Of a stretch of DNA of 22,305 nucleotides, positions 1 through 5,998 are shown one piece after another. Numbering within the stretch: the first letter of the stretch is position 1; each line of letters begins with the position of its first letter. The translations under genes and the position numbers were made by a program. Source of the stretch: Bacillota bacterium (GTDB lineage: Bacteria; Bacillota; Clostridia; Christensenellales; UMGS416); the NCBI GenBank assembly GCA_023428265.1, contig JAEYYW010000182.1, positions 1 through 22,305 on the forward strand. Direction: 5' to 3'. A model generated the notes under the pieces. That model searched no databases, was not told the DNA's origin, and saw nothing but the letters and a program-made list of their open reading frames with translations.

Positions 1-132
1 GGAGCCGATCCTGTGCTTATCCTTCAGGTAACAAAGGGTTGGGATCCTGATATTGTGCTCGGCAGCTGCCTCCAGGATCGTCATGCCGTCGCGGGCTTCA
101 ATGGTTTTTCCGTTGATGGTAATCTGCGCCAT
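1..132 (-). CDS. hydA: [FeFe]-hydrogenase catalytic subunit HydA, N-terminal fragment (partial)
   Basis: Only the first 44 codons lie in the window; the gene continues past the left edge. The translation begins MAQITINGKTIEARDG and reaches IPTLCYLKD, the start of the plant-type 2Fe-2S ferredoxin domain that opens HydA/HndD-type hydrogenase large subunits; the visible Cys would be the first cluster ligand. The ATG lies 15 bp after the hydB stop and follows a very strong ribosome binding site, so it is the third gene of hydC-hydB-hydA. By family knowledge the full protein carries further Fe-S clusters and the H-cluster and reduces protons or oxidises H2 in the cytoplasm. The same N-terminal domain also opens some NAD-linked formate dehydrogenase alpha subunits, and the visible part cannot exclude that. 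The operon context and the Rex site favour hydrogenase. Confidence 0.78.
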   Translation of the reverse strand, partial: MAQITINGKTIEARDGMTILEAAAEHNIRIPTLCYLKDKHRIGS

Positions 133-135
133 GTG

Positions 136-145
136 GATCACCTCC
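136..145 (-). promoter_or_regulatory. Full-length Shine-Dalgarno sequence of hydA
   Basis: On the minus strand the sequence GGAGGTGATC sits 8 nt (from GGAGG) before the hydA ATG. All ten bases match the complement of the usual 3' end of bacterial 16S rRNA. This fixes the hydA start and suggests high translation of the catalytic subunit compared with the TTG- and GTG-started genes upstream in the same operon. Confidence 0.85.
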
Positions 146-147
146 CA

Positions 148-3100
148 TCACTGCCTGCGGTCGCAGCGCAGGCACCGCATGGCCTCAGCGATCGCGTTTA
201 GTCGGTGGAAGCCCTGCGACACCTCATCAAAGCTTGTCTTGCGGGCATCGGGGTCCAGGAACTTCATCTCGAACCGCTCGTGCTCGACAAGCTCGCTATC
301 ATCCTGCGGGGCGGGGATGTCGATGGGCTCGCCCTTGTTGAGTTTTCCGGTGCCGCCCAGGTAGCGGTCAATGGCTCCGGCTGCCTTCTTGCCGTCGGCG
401 ATGGCCGTGATCACGGTGTCGGAGCCGCGCACCACGTCGCCACCGGCGAAAATGCCCTTGCGGCTCGTCATCTGCGTGCTCTGGTTCACTACGAAGGTGC
501 CCCAGCGGGTCATCTCCACCTCGTCCTTGTTCACAAACGGCAGTTCGGAATACTGGCTCACCGCGGGTATCACCAGATCGACTTCCATCACAAACTCGCT
601 GCCCGGCTCTTCCACGGGCACCTTGCGGCCGCTGGTATCGTAGCCGGAGAGCTTCATGTTGACAGCGCGCACACGCTCCACCGACTCCTCGCCCTCGAAG
701 GCCAGCGGTGCCACCAGCTCGTGCACACGCACGCCTTCGTCAATGGCCTCGCGGATCTCGCGGGGGTCAGCGGGCATGTCTTCTACGTTGCGGCGGTAGA
801 GGATGTGCACCTCCGCCGCACCGAGCCTCAGCGCCGTGCGGGCTGCGTCGATGGCGGTGTTGCCGCCGCCGATCACGGCCACCACTCCATGCACGGAAAC
901 CGGCTTGCCCAGGTTCACGTCTCGCAGGAAGTCCAGGCCGTGGTAGACGCCCTTGAGTTCCTCACCGGGCACGCCCACCTTGCGGGAAAGCTGCGTGCCG
1001 GTGGCGATGTAGACGGCGTCGTGCCGGGCCTGCAGCTCTTTCATGGTGATATCCTTGCCCACTTCCACATTGGTGCGGATGTCCACACCGGCGCGGCGGA
1101 TCGTGTCAATCTCGCGAGCCAGCACGCTCTCGGGCAGGCGGTATTCGGGGATGCCGATGACGAGCATGCCGCCGGCCACCGGCTGGGATTCGTAGACGGT
1201 CACGTCATAGCCCAGGCGGGCCAGGTAATAGCCGCAGGTGAGGCCGGAGGGCCCCGCGCCGATGATGCCCACCGACTTGCCGTTCTTCGGGAACACCAGG
1301 TCTGTGAAGGGCTCGTCAGACTTCATCACGTAGTCCGCCGCATAGCGCTTCAGGTCAGCGATGGCGATGGGCTCATCTAGTTGGGCGCGGCGGCACCGGC
1401 TTTCGCAGGGGTGGGTGCACACGCGGCCGCATACGCTGGGGAAGGGGTTCTCCTGCCGGATCAGGTTGTAGGCGTCGCGCACGCGGCCTGCGGCAATCAG
1501 CGCGATGTAGCCGGGCACGTTCACGCTGGCCGGGCAGGCGTTTTCGCAGGGGGAGATGAAGAGATCGGAGCACACACCGGCCCGGCAGTAGTGGTCGCGG
1601 ATGTGCTCGTCATATTCCTCGCGGAAGTGCTTGATCGTGCTGAGCACCGGGTTCGGGGCTGTCTGCCCCAGGCCGCACAGCGCCGTGTCGCCCACGGCGC
1701 GGGCCAGCTCCTCCAGCAGCTCTACATCGCCTTCGCGGCCCTTTCCCTGTGTGATGCGCTCCAGGATCTCCAGCATGCGCTTGGTGCCCAGGCGGCAGGC
1801 CACGCACTTGCCGCAGCTTTCGTCCTGCACAAAGTCCATGAAGTAGCGGGCCACATCCACCATGCAGGTATCCTCATCCATGCAGATCAGGCCGCCGGAG
1901 CCCATGATGGCTCCCAGCTTGCTGAGCGTTTCATAATCCAGGCTGGCGTTCAGGTGCTCGCTGGTGAGGCAGCCGCCGGAGGGCCCGCCGATTTGCGCCA
2001 CCTTGAAGCGCTTGTCATTGGGGATGCCGCCGCCGATGTCAAACACCACCTCGCCCAGCGTCACGCCGATCGGCACCTCGATGATACCGGTGTTGTTCAC
2101 ATCGCCGGCCAGTGCAAACACCTTGGTGCCGCGGCTCTTTTCCGTGCCGATGGAGGAATACCACGCCGCGCCGCCCCGCAGGATCGGGGCCACGTTGCCA
2201 TAGGTCTCCACGTTGTTGATCAGTGTCGGTTTCCCAAACAGCCCCGAATCTGAGGGGTATGGGGGCTTCTGCCTTGGCTCGCCGCGACGGCCCTCCACCG
2301 AGTTCATCAGCGCCGTCTCCTCGCCGCACACAAAGGCGCCCGCGCCGATGCGGATCTCCAGATCAAAGTCAAACCCGGTGTTGAAAATATCTTTGCCCAG
2401 CAGTCCTGCTGCGCGGGCATCGCGGATCGCGTTCTGAAGCCGCTCAACGGCCAGCGGGTATTCGGCACGCACATACACAAAGCCTCTGCTGGCGCCGACG
2501 GCATAACCGGCGATGGCCATGCCCTCGATCACGGCGTGGGAGTCGCCCTCGAGCAAACACCGGTCCATAAACGCGCCGGGGTCACCTTCGTCGGCGTTGC
2601 AGATGATGTATTTCTGGTCAGCCTGGCTCTTCTTTGCCAGCTTCCATTTCAAGCCCGTCGGGAAGCCGCCGCCGCCCCGGCCGCGGAGGCCCGATTGCAG
2701 GATCTCTTCCACCACTTCGTCCGGCGTCATCGCGGTGAGGGCTTTATAAAGGGCCAGATAGCCGTCACTGGCGATGTATTCGTCCAGCGACGCATAGTCA
2801 ATGGCGCCGCAGTTCTTCATCACGATCTTGACCTGGCGCTTGAAATAGTCAATGTCCTTCACATAGGGCACTTTCTGGCCGGTGCTGCGGTCGGTGTAGC
2901 ACAGGCTCAGCACCGGCCTGCCGCCCACCAGGTGCTCCCGCACGATGGTTCTGGCGTCCTCCGGCTTCAGGCCGCAATAAAAGATGCCATCCGGCTCAAC
3001 GATCATGACCGGGCCTACGGCGCAGGTGCCGATGCAGCCGGTCTGCTTCACTTTGATACTGCCGGCGATGCCTGCCTTCTGCAGCTCTGCAAGCAGCGCC

Positions 3101-3249
3101 TCGCGCACCTCCACACAGTTGGAAGAGACACAGCCAGCGCCGGAGCACACCAGCACCGTGTGGTCATAGTTTCGGCTCTCCCAGTAAAACTTTTCCTTGA
3201 TGGCCTCCAGCATTTCGAGGCCCATGATCTTATCTGCTGTTTCCGCCAA
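148..3249 (-). CDS. hydB: HydB: NuoF-type NADH-binding subunit fused to a GltD-like flavoprotein
   Basis: The 1033-residue cytoplasmic protein passes electrons between NAD(P)H, ferredoxin and HydA in bifurcating hydrogenases. Domains in order: thioredoxin-like 2Fe-2S domain (about 30-110; C35, C40, C72, C76); NuoF NADH/FMN domain (about 185-400; GRGGGGFPTG near 190 and NADEGDPGAF at 218-227); SLBB-like region; N3-type 4Fe-4S site (C479, C482, C485, C525). Where HndC-like proteins usually end in two small ferredoxin clusters, this one has a GltD-type module: eight cysteines between 555 and 619, an FAD dinucleotide fold (GIIGAGPSG, 661-669), a second nucleotide fold (VIGGGNTA, 792-799) followed by YRR (818-820), and a C-terminal CLRC. 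The start is TTG, chosen because AGGGGG lies 8 nt upstream; the next ATG is codon 9. It sits 15 bp after hydC. An annotation as a formate-dehydrogenase-linked NuoF is the alternative. Confidence 0.9.
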   Translation of the reverse strand: MAETADKIMGLEMLEAIKEKFYWESRNYDHTVLVCSGAGCVSSNCVEVREALLAELQKAGIAGSIKVKQTGCIGTCAVGPVMIVEPDGIFYCGLKPEDARTIVREHLVGGRPVLSLCYTDRSTGQKVPYVKDIDYFKRQVKIVMKNCGAIDYASLDEYIASDGYLALYKALTAMTPDEVVEEILQSGLRGRGGGGFPTGLKWKLAKKSQADQKYIICNADEGDPGAFMDRCLLEGDSHAVIEGMAIAGYAVGASRGFVYVRAEYPLAVERLQNAIRDARAAGLLGKDIFNTGFDFDLEIRIGAGAFVCGEETALMNSVEGRRGEPRQKPPYPSDSGLFGKPTLINNVETYGNVAPILRGGAAWYSSIGTEKSRGTKVFALAGDVNNTGIIEVPIGVTLGEVVFDIGGGIPNDKRFKVAQIGGPSGGCLTSEHLNASLDYETLSKLGAIMGSGGLICMDEDTCMVDVARYFMDFVQDESCGKCVACRLGTKRMLEILERITQGKGREGDVELLEELARAVGDTALCGLGQTAPNPVLSTIKHFREEYDEHIRDHYCRAGVCSDLFISPCENACPASVNVPGYIALIAAGRVRDAYNLIRQENPFPSVCGRVCTHPCESRCRRAQLDEPIAIADLKRYAADYVMKSDEPFTDLVFPKNGKSVGIIGAGPSGLTCGYYLARLGYDVTVYESQPVAGGMLVIGIPEYRLPESVLAREIDTIRRAGVDIRTNVEVGKDITMKELQARHDAVYIATGTQLSRKVGVPGEELKGVYHGLDFLRDVNLGKPVSVHGVVAVIGGGNTAIDAARTALRLGAAEVHILYRRNVEDMPADPREIREAIDEGVRVHELVAPLAFEGEESVERVRAVNMKLSGYDTSGRKVPVEEPGSEFVMEVDLVIPAVSQYSELPFVNKDEVEMTRWGTFVVNQSTQMTSRKGIFAGGDVVRGSDTVITAIADGKKAAGAIDRYLGGTGKLNKGEPIDIPAPQDDSELVEHERFEMKFLDPDARKTSFDEVSQGFHRLNAIAEAMRCLRCDRRQ

Positions 3250-3264
3250 AGCCGCCGCCCCCTT

Positions 3265-3765
3265 TCACTGGTAGCGATCCAGGACAGCCTGAATCTTGTT
3301 GGGATTGACGCGCTTGTAGACTGTGCCGTCAATGCTGATGGCCGGAGCCAGCCCGCAGGCGCCGATGCAGCGCATCACGATGAAGGTGAAGCGCTGGTCG
3401 TCTGTGGTGCCGCCCACATCCACCTTCAGCAGATCCTTCAGTTTCTCCACGATCTTTTTTCCGCCCCGCACATAGCAGGCTGTGCCCAGGCACACCTGGA
3501 TTGTGTGCCGGCCTTGCGGCTGGGTGGAGAAGAAGGAGTAGAAGCTCACCACGCCGCTCACCTTGGATAGCGGCAGGTTCATCTCAGCGGCGATGTGCTG
3601 CAGCACCTCCTGCGGCAGATACCCGAAGATGGCCTGCGCCATGTGCAGCACCTGGATCAGGTTGCTCTCCCTGCGGTCATACTCGTCGAGCACATCGTTC
3701 AGTAATTTGTATTTTTCATCTTGAGTGAGTTCTGTGCATGGGCACTCCGCAATCTCCTGCGACAC
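3265..3765 (-). CDS. hydC: HydC: NuoE-like thioredoxin-fold 2Fe-2S subunit
   Basis: This 166-residue protein belongs to the NuoE/HndA family, the small 2Fe-2S subunit that docks on the NuoF-type subunit in Complex I and in bifurcating hydrogenases. The N-terminal half is helical, with the family sequence GYLPQEVLQHIA. The C-terminal half has the four cluster cysteines as C-x4-C (CLGTAC, C92/C97) and C-x3-C (CIGAC, C133/C137). I place the start at the GTG at 3765 because GGAGG (3774-3778) lies 8 nt upstream. The GTG at 3774, three codons earlier, overlaps that Shine-Dalgarno and is unlikely. It is the first gene of the operon, about 75 nt downstream of the predicted transcription start. Confidence 0.92.
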   Translation of the reverse strand: MSQEIAECPCTELTQDEKYKLLNDVLDEYDRRESNLIQVLHMAQAIFGYLPQEVLQHIAAEMNLPLSKVSGVVSFYSFFSTQPQGRHTIQVCLGTACYVRGGKKIVEKLKDLLKVDVGGTTDDQRFTFIVMRCIGACGLAPAISIDGTVYKRVNPNKIQAVLDRYQ

Positions 3766-3814
3766 CAGAAACACCTCCGAACTTGAATGGGCAATGTGAT
3801 GAGAGTTCAGAGCA

Positions 3815-3832
3815 TTGTTAATTATTTAACAG
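3815..3832. promoter_or_regulatory. Rex operator of the hydrogenase operon
   Basis: TTGTTAATTATTTAACAG is a near-perfect inverted repeat. It matches the clostridial Rex consensus TTGTTAA-N4-TTAACAA at every fixed base except the last. It lies roughly 9 to 26 nt downstream of the predicted transcription start of hydCBA, so a bound repressor would block promoter clearance. Rex is the NADH/NAD+-sensing repressor of fermentation and hydrogenase genes in Firmicutes and leaves DNA when NADH is high. The match is seen directly; binding is inferred. No rex gene is in the window. Confidence 0.85.
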
Positions 3833-3847
3833 AAATAGGCTGGCTTC

Positions 3848-3876
3848 AGTATAATTATAAAAACATAATATGTCAA
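3848..3876 (-). promoter_or_regulatory. Sigma-A promoter of hydCBA
   Basis: Reading the minus strand, a perfect -35 box TTGACA (3871-3876) is followed after exactly 17 nt by the -10 box TATACT (3848-3853, 5 of 6 matches). The spacer is AT-rich. Transcription would start near 3841 and give a leader of about 75 nt containing the Rex site. The strong core promoter plus an adjacent operator suggests expression controlled mainly by repression. Confidence 0.85.
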
Positions 3877-4241
3877 TAAAAGAATTCGACGAATTATCTT
3901 CTTTATGCAACAACCATCGCGGTTGATGGCACAAAAGGGCCGATGGGATGCCTTGCCCTGATCACGCAAAGTATTGTATCATAATACCGGCTTATGAAAA
4001 TGGGCATACTGAATCATGCGAAGCGCCGCCATATGGAAAATAGGGTGAGCCGATGGCAAGAAGAACAGGAAGATCCTCACCAATGGGGTTGTATGCCCAC
4101 TTCAGGCATCATTTGCCAAATCCTGCTGTGCATTCGCAGCAAAAACAGTATAATAGAAGAAACTGCCGAATGGCCAGTGGATGGTCGGATCACCCGCACA
4201 GGGGATCAAGATATTTGCTCCAAGTATGCAAGGGGGTAACA
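3877..4241. other. Divergent intergenic region between hydC and the lipoprotein gene
   Basis: No gene is supported here. An open frame of 81 codons (3994-4239) runs through it but has no convincing ribosome binding site and no family features. The left part is AT-rich. A short hairpin CCATC-GCGGTT-GATGG lies around 3911-3927. A -10-like TATAAT occurs at 4149-4154. The remainder shows nothing I can interpret. Confidence 0.5.
4149..4154 (+). promoter_or_regulatory. Possible -10 box for the lipoprotein gene
   Basis: A perfect TATAAT lies about 88 nt before the lipoprotein start codon, preceded by an A-rich stretch. No good -35 hexamer is found at 16-18 nt upstream, so this is a weak or activator-dependent candidate promoter only. 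Confidence 0.35.
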
Positions 4242-5780
4242 ATGAAACAACAGAAGATTCTCTATGTGCTGATTGCCATGTTTGTCCTGATCAGCGGCTT
4301 GACCGCCTGCGGCATGGATAACCCCACAAAAACGCCGCAAAGCATTCAGACACCGGAGCCTACACCGATACCCACACCCACGCCGGAGCCCACACCCACA
4401 CCCACGCCGAGGCCCGTCCTGACGGTCTCCACGCTGCTTCCCGGCGAAGAGCCCAAAGGCCTTGCTGCGGTTCTGGATGTGCTCAACGGGCGGCTGGCCG
4501 CCGACATTTTTGGCAAGCTGGAAATTGCATGGGCACCGCAGAAAGAATATGCGGCAGCCATTTCGGCTGCTGTGACCGCCGGAAGCGTGGACTTCGCCTG
4601 GATCAGCTCCAGCGAACTTGCCAGCTATGCGGAGAAGCAACTGATATTGCCGCTGGATGAGTTGGTCGCGGCTTATGGTCAGCCAATTCTCGACAACACC
4701 CCTGCCCAGGTGATGGACACGATGAAAATCGGCGGCAAGCTGATGGGCATTCCCGGCGCGGGGAACATGCCGATGAGCAATACGGCCAACGTGTTGGTTG
4801 TGCGCGACGACCTCAGGCAGAAATACGGCCTTGGTAAGCTGGAAACCCTTCCCGCGCTGGAGGAGTATTTCAAGGCGGTTGCGGAGAGCGATCCGGGGAT
4901 CTACCCTGTTTTGGCCGGTAACGCCACCTTCGCGATCATGAAGGCGTTTGGTGAGGAGGATGTTCTCCCCGGCACGAATCAATCCGTAGCCTGCCTGATC
5001 GGTGAAGACGGCGCCGTGACCTGCATGAACCTGCAGGATGCAGCGGGCTTCAAGGGCGCAGCCGCGCGGGTTCGCACCTGGTTTACTGCCGGCTGGATGC
5101 CCAAGGCGATGCTTTCTGTGAAGGACCCCGCCGCTGCATTCAAATCCGGCACGGCCGCTTCCTTGGGTTCCAAGGCTATGGCCGCTGAGTCGTTGGCGGG
5201 CGCGGTGGCGGAAAAGGCGCCCGGCGCGGTGCTGACGGAGGCCCCCATCTTTGGCAAGACGAAATATCTCTCCGGCAATGGCGGCAACGCAATATGCCTG
5301 GCCAAGAGCTCCAAGAACCCCGAAACGGCTGTAGCTTTTTGGGGCTGGGTGCTCACCAGCCAGGAGAACTATGACCTGTTCCGCTATGGCATTGAGCATG
5401 TGAATTATGAGATCGCAAACGACAGGATTGTGCCGCTCAACGACAGTTACTCCACTTTCCCGGCTTTGTTTGAAAACATGAACTTCCACCGGTTCCCTGC
5501 CGGTGTGAGCGACGAATACATCCAGACGGTGAAGGAATGGAACAACGGTGCTCTGACCGATCCTTTGATGGGCTTTGTGTTTGACGGCACGAAGGTGAAG
5601 AACGAGCTGGCAAAGGTAAAGGCGGTCTACGCGCTCTACGGCCCTGCGCTGCAAACCGGCGCTGTGGACACTGAAACGCTGTTGAAAGAGTTTGCCGCAA
5701 AGATGAAGGCTGCCGGTCAGGATAAAATCGTTGCGGAAGCGCAAGCACAGGTGGACGCATTCCTTGCGGCCAAAAAGTAG
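4242..5780 (+). CDS. Extracellular solute-binding lipoprotein (family 1, LipO/DUF3502-like)
   Basis: The 512-residue protein has a lipoprotein signal peptide (residues 1-22, hydrophobic core ILYVLIAMFVLISG) with lipobox LTAC, so Cys23 would be lipidated and the protein anchored outside the membrane. A Pro/Thr-rich linker (about 37-58) follows, then a periplasmic-binding-protein fold with LVVRDDLRQKYGL and ASLGSKAMAAE-like segments. The C-terminal stretch PLMGFVFDGTKVKNELA resembles the DUF3502 signature of LipO/YtcQ-type sugar-binding proteins. I chose the ATG at 4242 because AAGGGGG lies 5 nt upstream and the signal peptide starts there; the frame is open 63 codons further upstream. No ABC permease or ATPase gene is adjacent. 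Its downstream neighbour is a c-di-GMP sensor, so a sensory role is possible. The ligand is unknown. Confidence 0.85.
   Translation: MKQQKILYVLIAMFVLISGLTACGMDNPTKTPQSIQTPEPTPIPTPTPEPTPTPTPRPVLTVSTLLPGEEPKGLAAVLDVLNGRLAADIFGKLEIAWAPQKEYAAAISAAVTAGSVDFAWISSSELASYAEKQLILPLDELVAAYGQPILDNTPAQVMDTMKIGGKLMGIPGAGNMPMSNTANVLVVRDDLRQKYGLGKLETLPALEEYFKAVAESDPGIYPVLAGNATFAIMKAFGEEDVLPGTNQSVACLIGEDGAVTCMNLQDAAGFKGAAARVRTWFTAGWMPKAMLSVKDPAAAFKSGTAASLGSKAMAAESLAGAVAEKAPGAVLTEAPIFGKTKYLSGNGGNAICLAKSSKNPETAVAFWGWVLTSQENYDLFRYGIEHVNYEIANDRIVPLNDSYSTFPALFENMNFHRFPAGVSDEYIQTVKEWNNGALTDPLMGFVFDGTKVKNELAKVKAVYALYGPALQTGAVDTETLLKEFAAKMKAAGQDKIVAEAQAQVDAFLAAKK
4350..4415 (+). repeat. Low-complexity Pro-Thr/Pro-Glu linker repeat inside the lipoprotein gene
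   Basis: The DNA repeats ACACCC/ACGCCG-type hexamers and encodes TPEPTPIPTPTPEPTPTPTP (residues 37-56). Such linkers hold a ligand-binding domain away from the membrane and peptidoglycan in Gram-positive lipoproteins. The imperfect hexamer repeats could change copy number by slippage in whole codon pairs without shifting the frame. Confidence 0.8.
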
Positions 5781-5880
5781 CACCAGTTTTCTGGTTACGA
5801 ACGGCATGAGATGATCTTGCCGGAGCCGGAGCGGTGGCGACGGTTTCTCGATGAGGCTCAGCTTAGAATAACCGATTCAG

Positions 5881-5908
5881 GAGCATGGCCAAGCGGCCAT
5901 GCTCTTTT
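5881..5908 (+). terminator. Rho-independent terminator after the lipoprotein gene
   Basis: A perfect 10-bp inverted repeat, GAGCATGGCC / GGCCATGCTC with loop AAGC, is followed directly by TTTT. It lies 100 nt after the lipoprotein stop and 90 nt before the sensor start, so the two genes are probably separate transcription units or are partly uncoupled. The U-tract is short, so read-through is possible. Confidence 0.75.
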
Positions 5909-5920
5909 GATAATCAAAGT

Positions 5921-5950
5921 ATTCCATATTTCGATGGAATGTGCTAGAAT
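5921..5950 (+). promoter_or_regulatory. Extended -10 promoter of the sensor gene with an internal inverted repeat
   Basis: TGCTAGAAT (5942-5950) is an extended -10 element (TGn plus TAGAAT) without a clear -35 box. Directly upstream, ATTCCAT-atttcg-ATGGAAT (5921-5940) is a perfect 7-bp inverted repeat occupying the -35/spacer position, where a repressor or activator could bind. The promoter assignment is an inference from position and motif. The repeat is seen directly. Confidence 0.5.
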
Positions 5951-5998
5951 ATTACAACCCTGCACCCGGAGTACAATAAGCAATAGGGGCATTTACCT

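Noticed and set aside
205..1380. Long plus-strand open frame (391 codons) inside hydB
   Set aside because: It is antisense to a clearly conserved coding region. Its His/Ala/Val-rich composition is typical of antisense frames in GC-rich genes, and no family is recognisable.
3815..3832. The AT-rich palindrome read as a terminator
   Set aside because: The arms are too AT-rich for a stable stem and no T-tract follows. The exact match to the Rex operator explains it better.
3994..4239. Possible small 81-residue protein upstream of the lipoprotein
   Set aside because: No convincing Shine-Dalgarno, no hydrophobic or domain features, and it ends inside the ribosome binding site of the real gene.
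4206..5807. Minus-strand open frame (533 codons) covering the lipoprotein gene
   Set aside because: The plus strand has a signal peptide, lipobox, ribosome binding site and binding-protein signatures. The minus frame has none and is His/Arg-rich.
5781..5880. Possible c-di-GMP riboswitch before the sensor gene
   Set aside because: I looked for the conserved GEMM-type segments expected before such a gene and did not find them. Only a small ACCAG/CTGGT hairpin is present.
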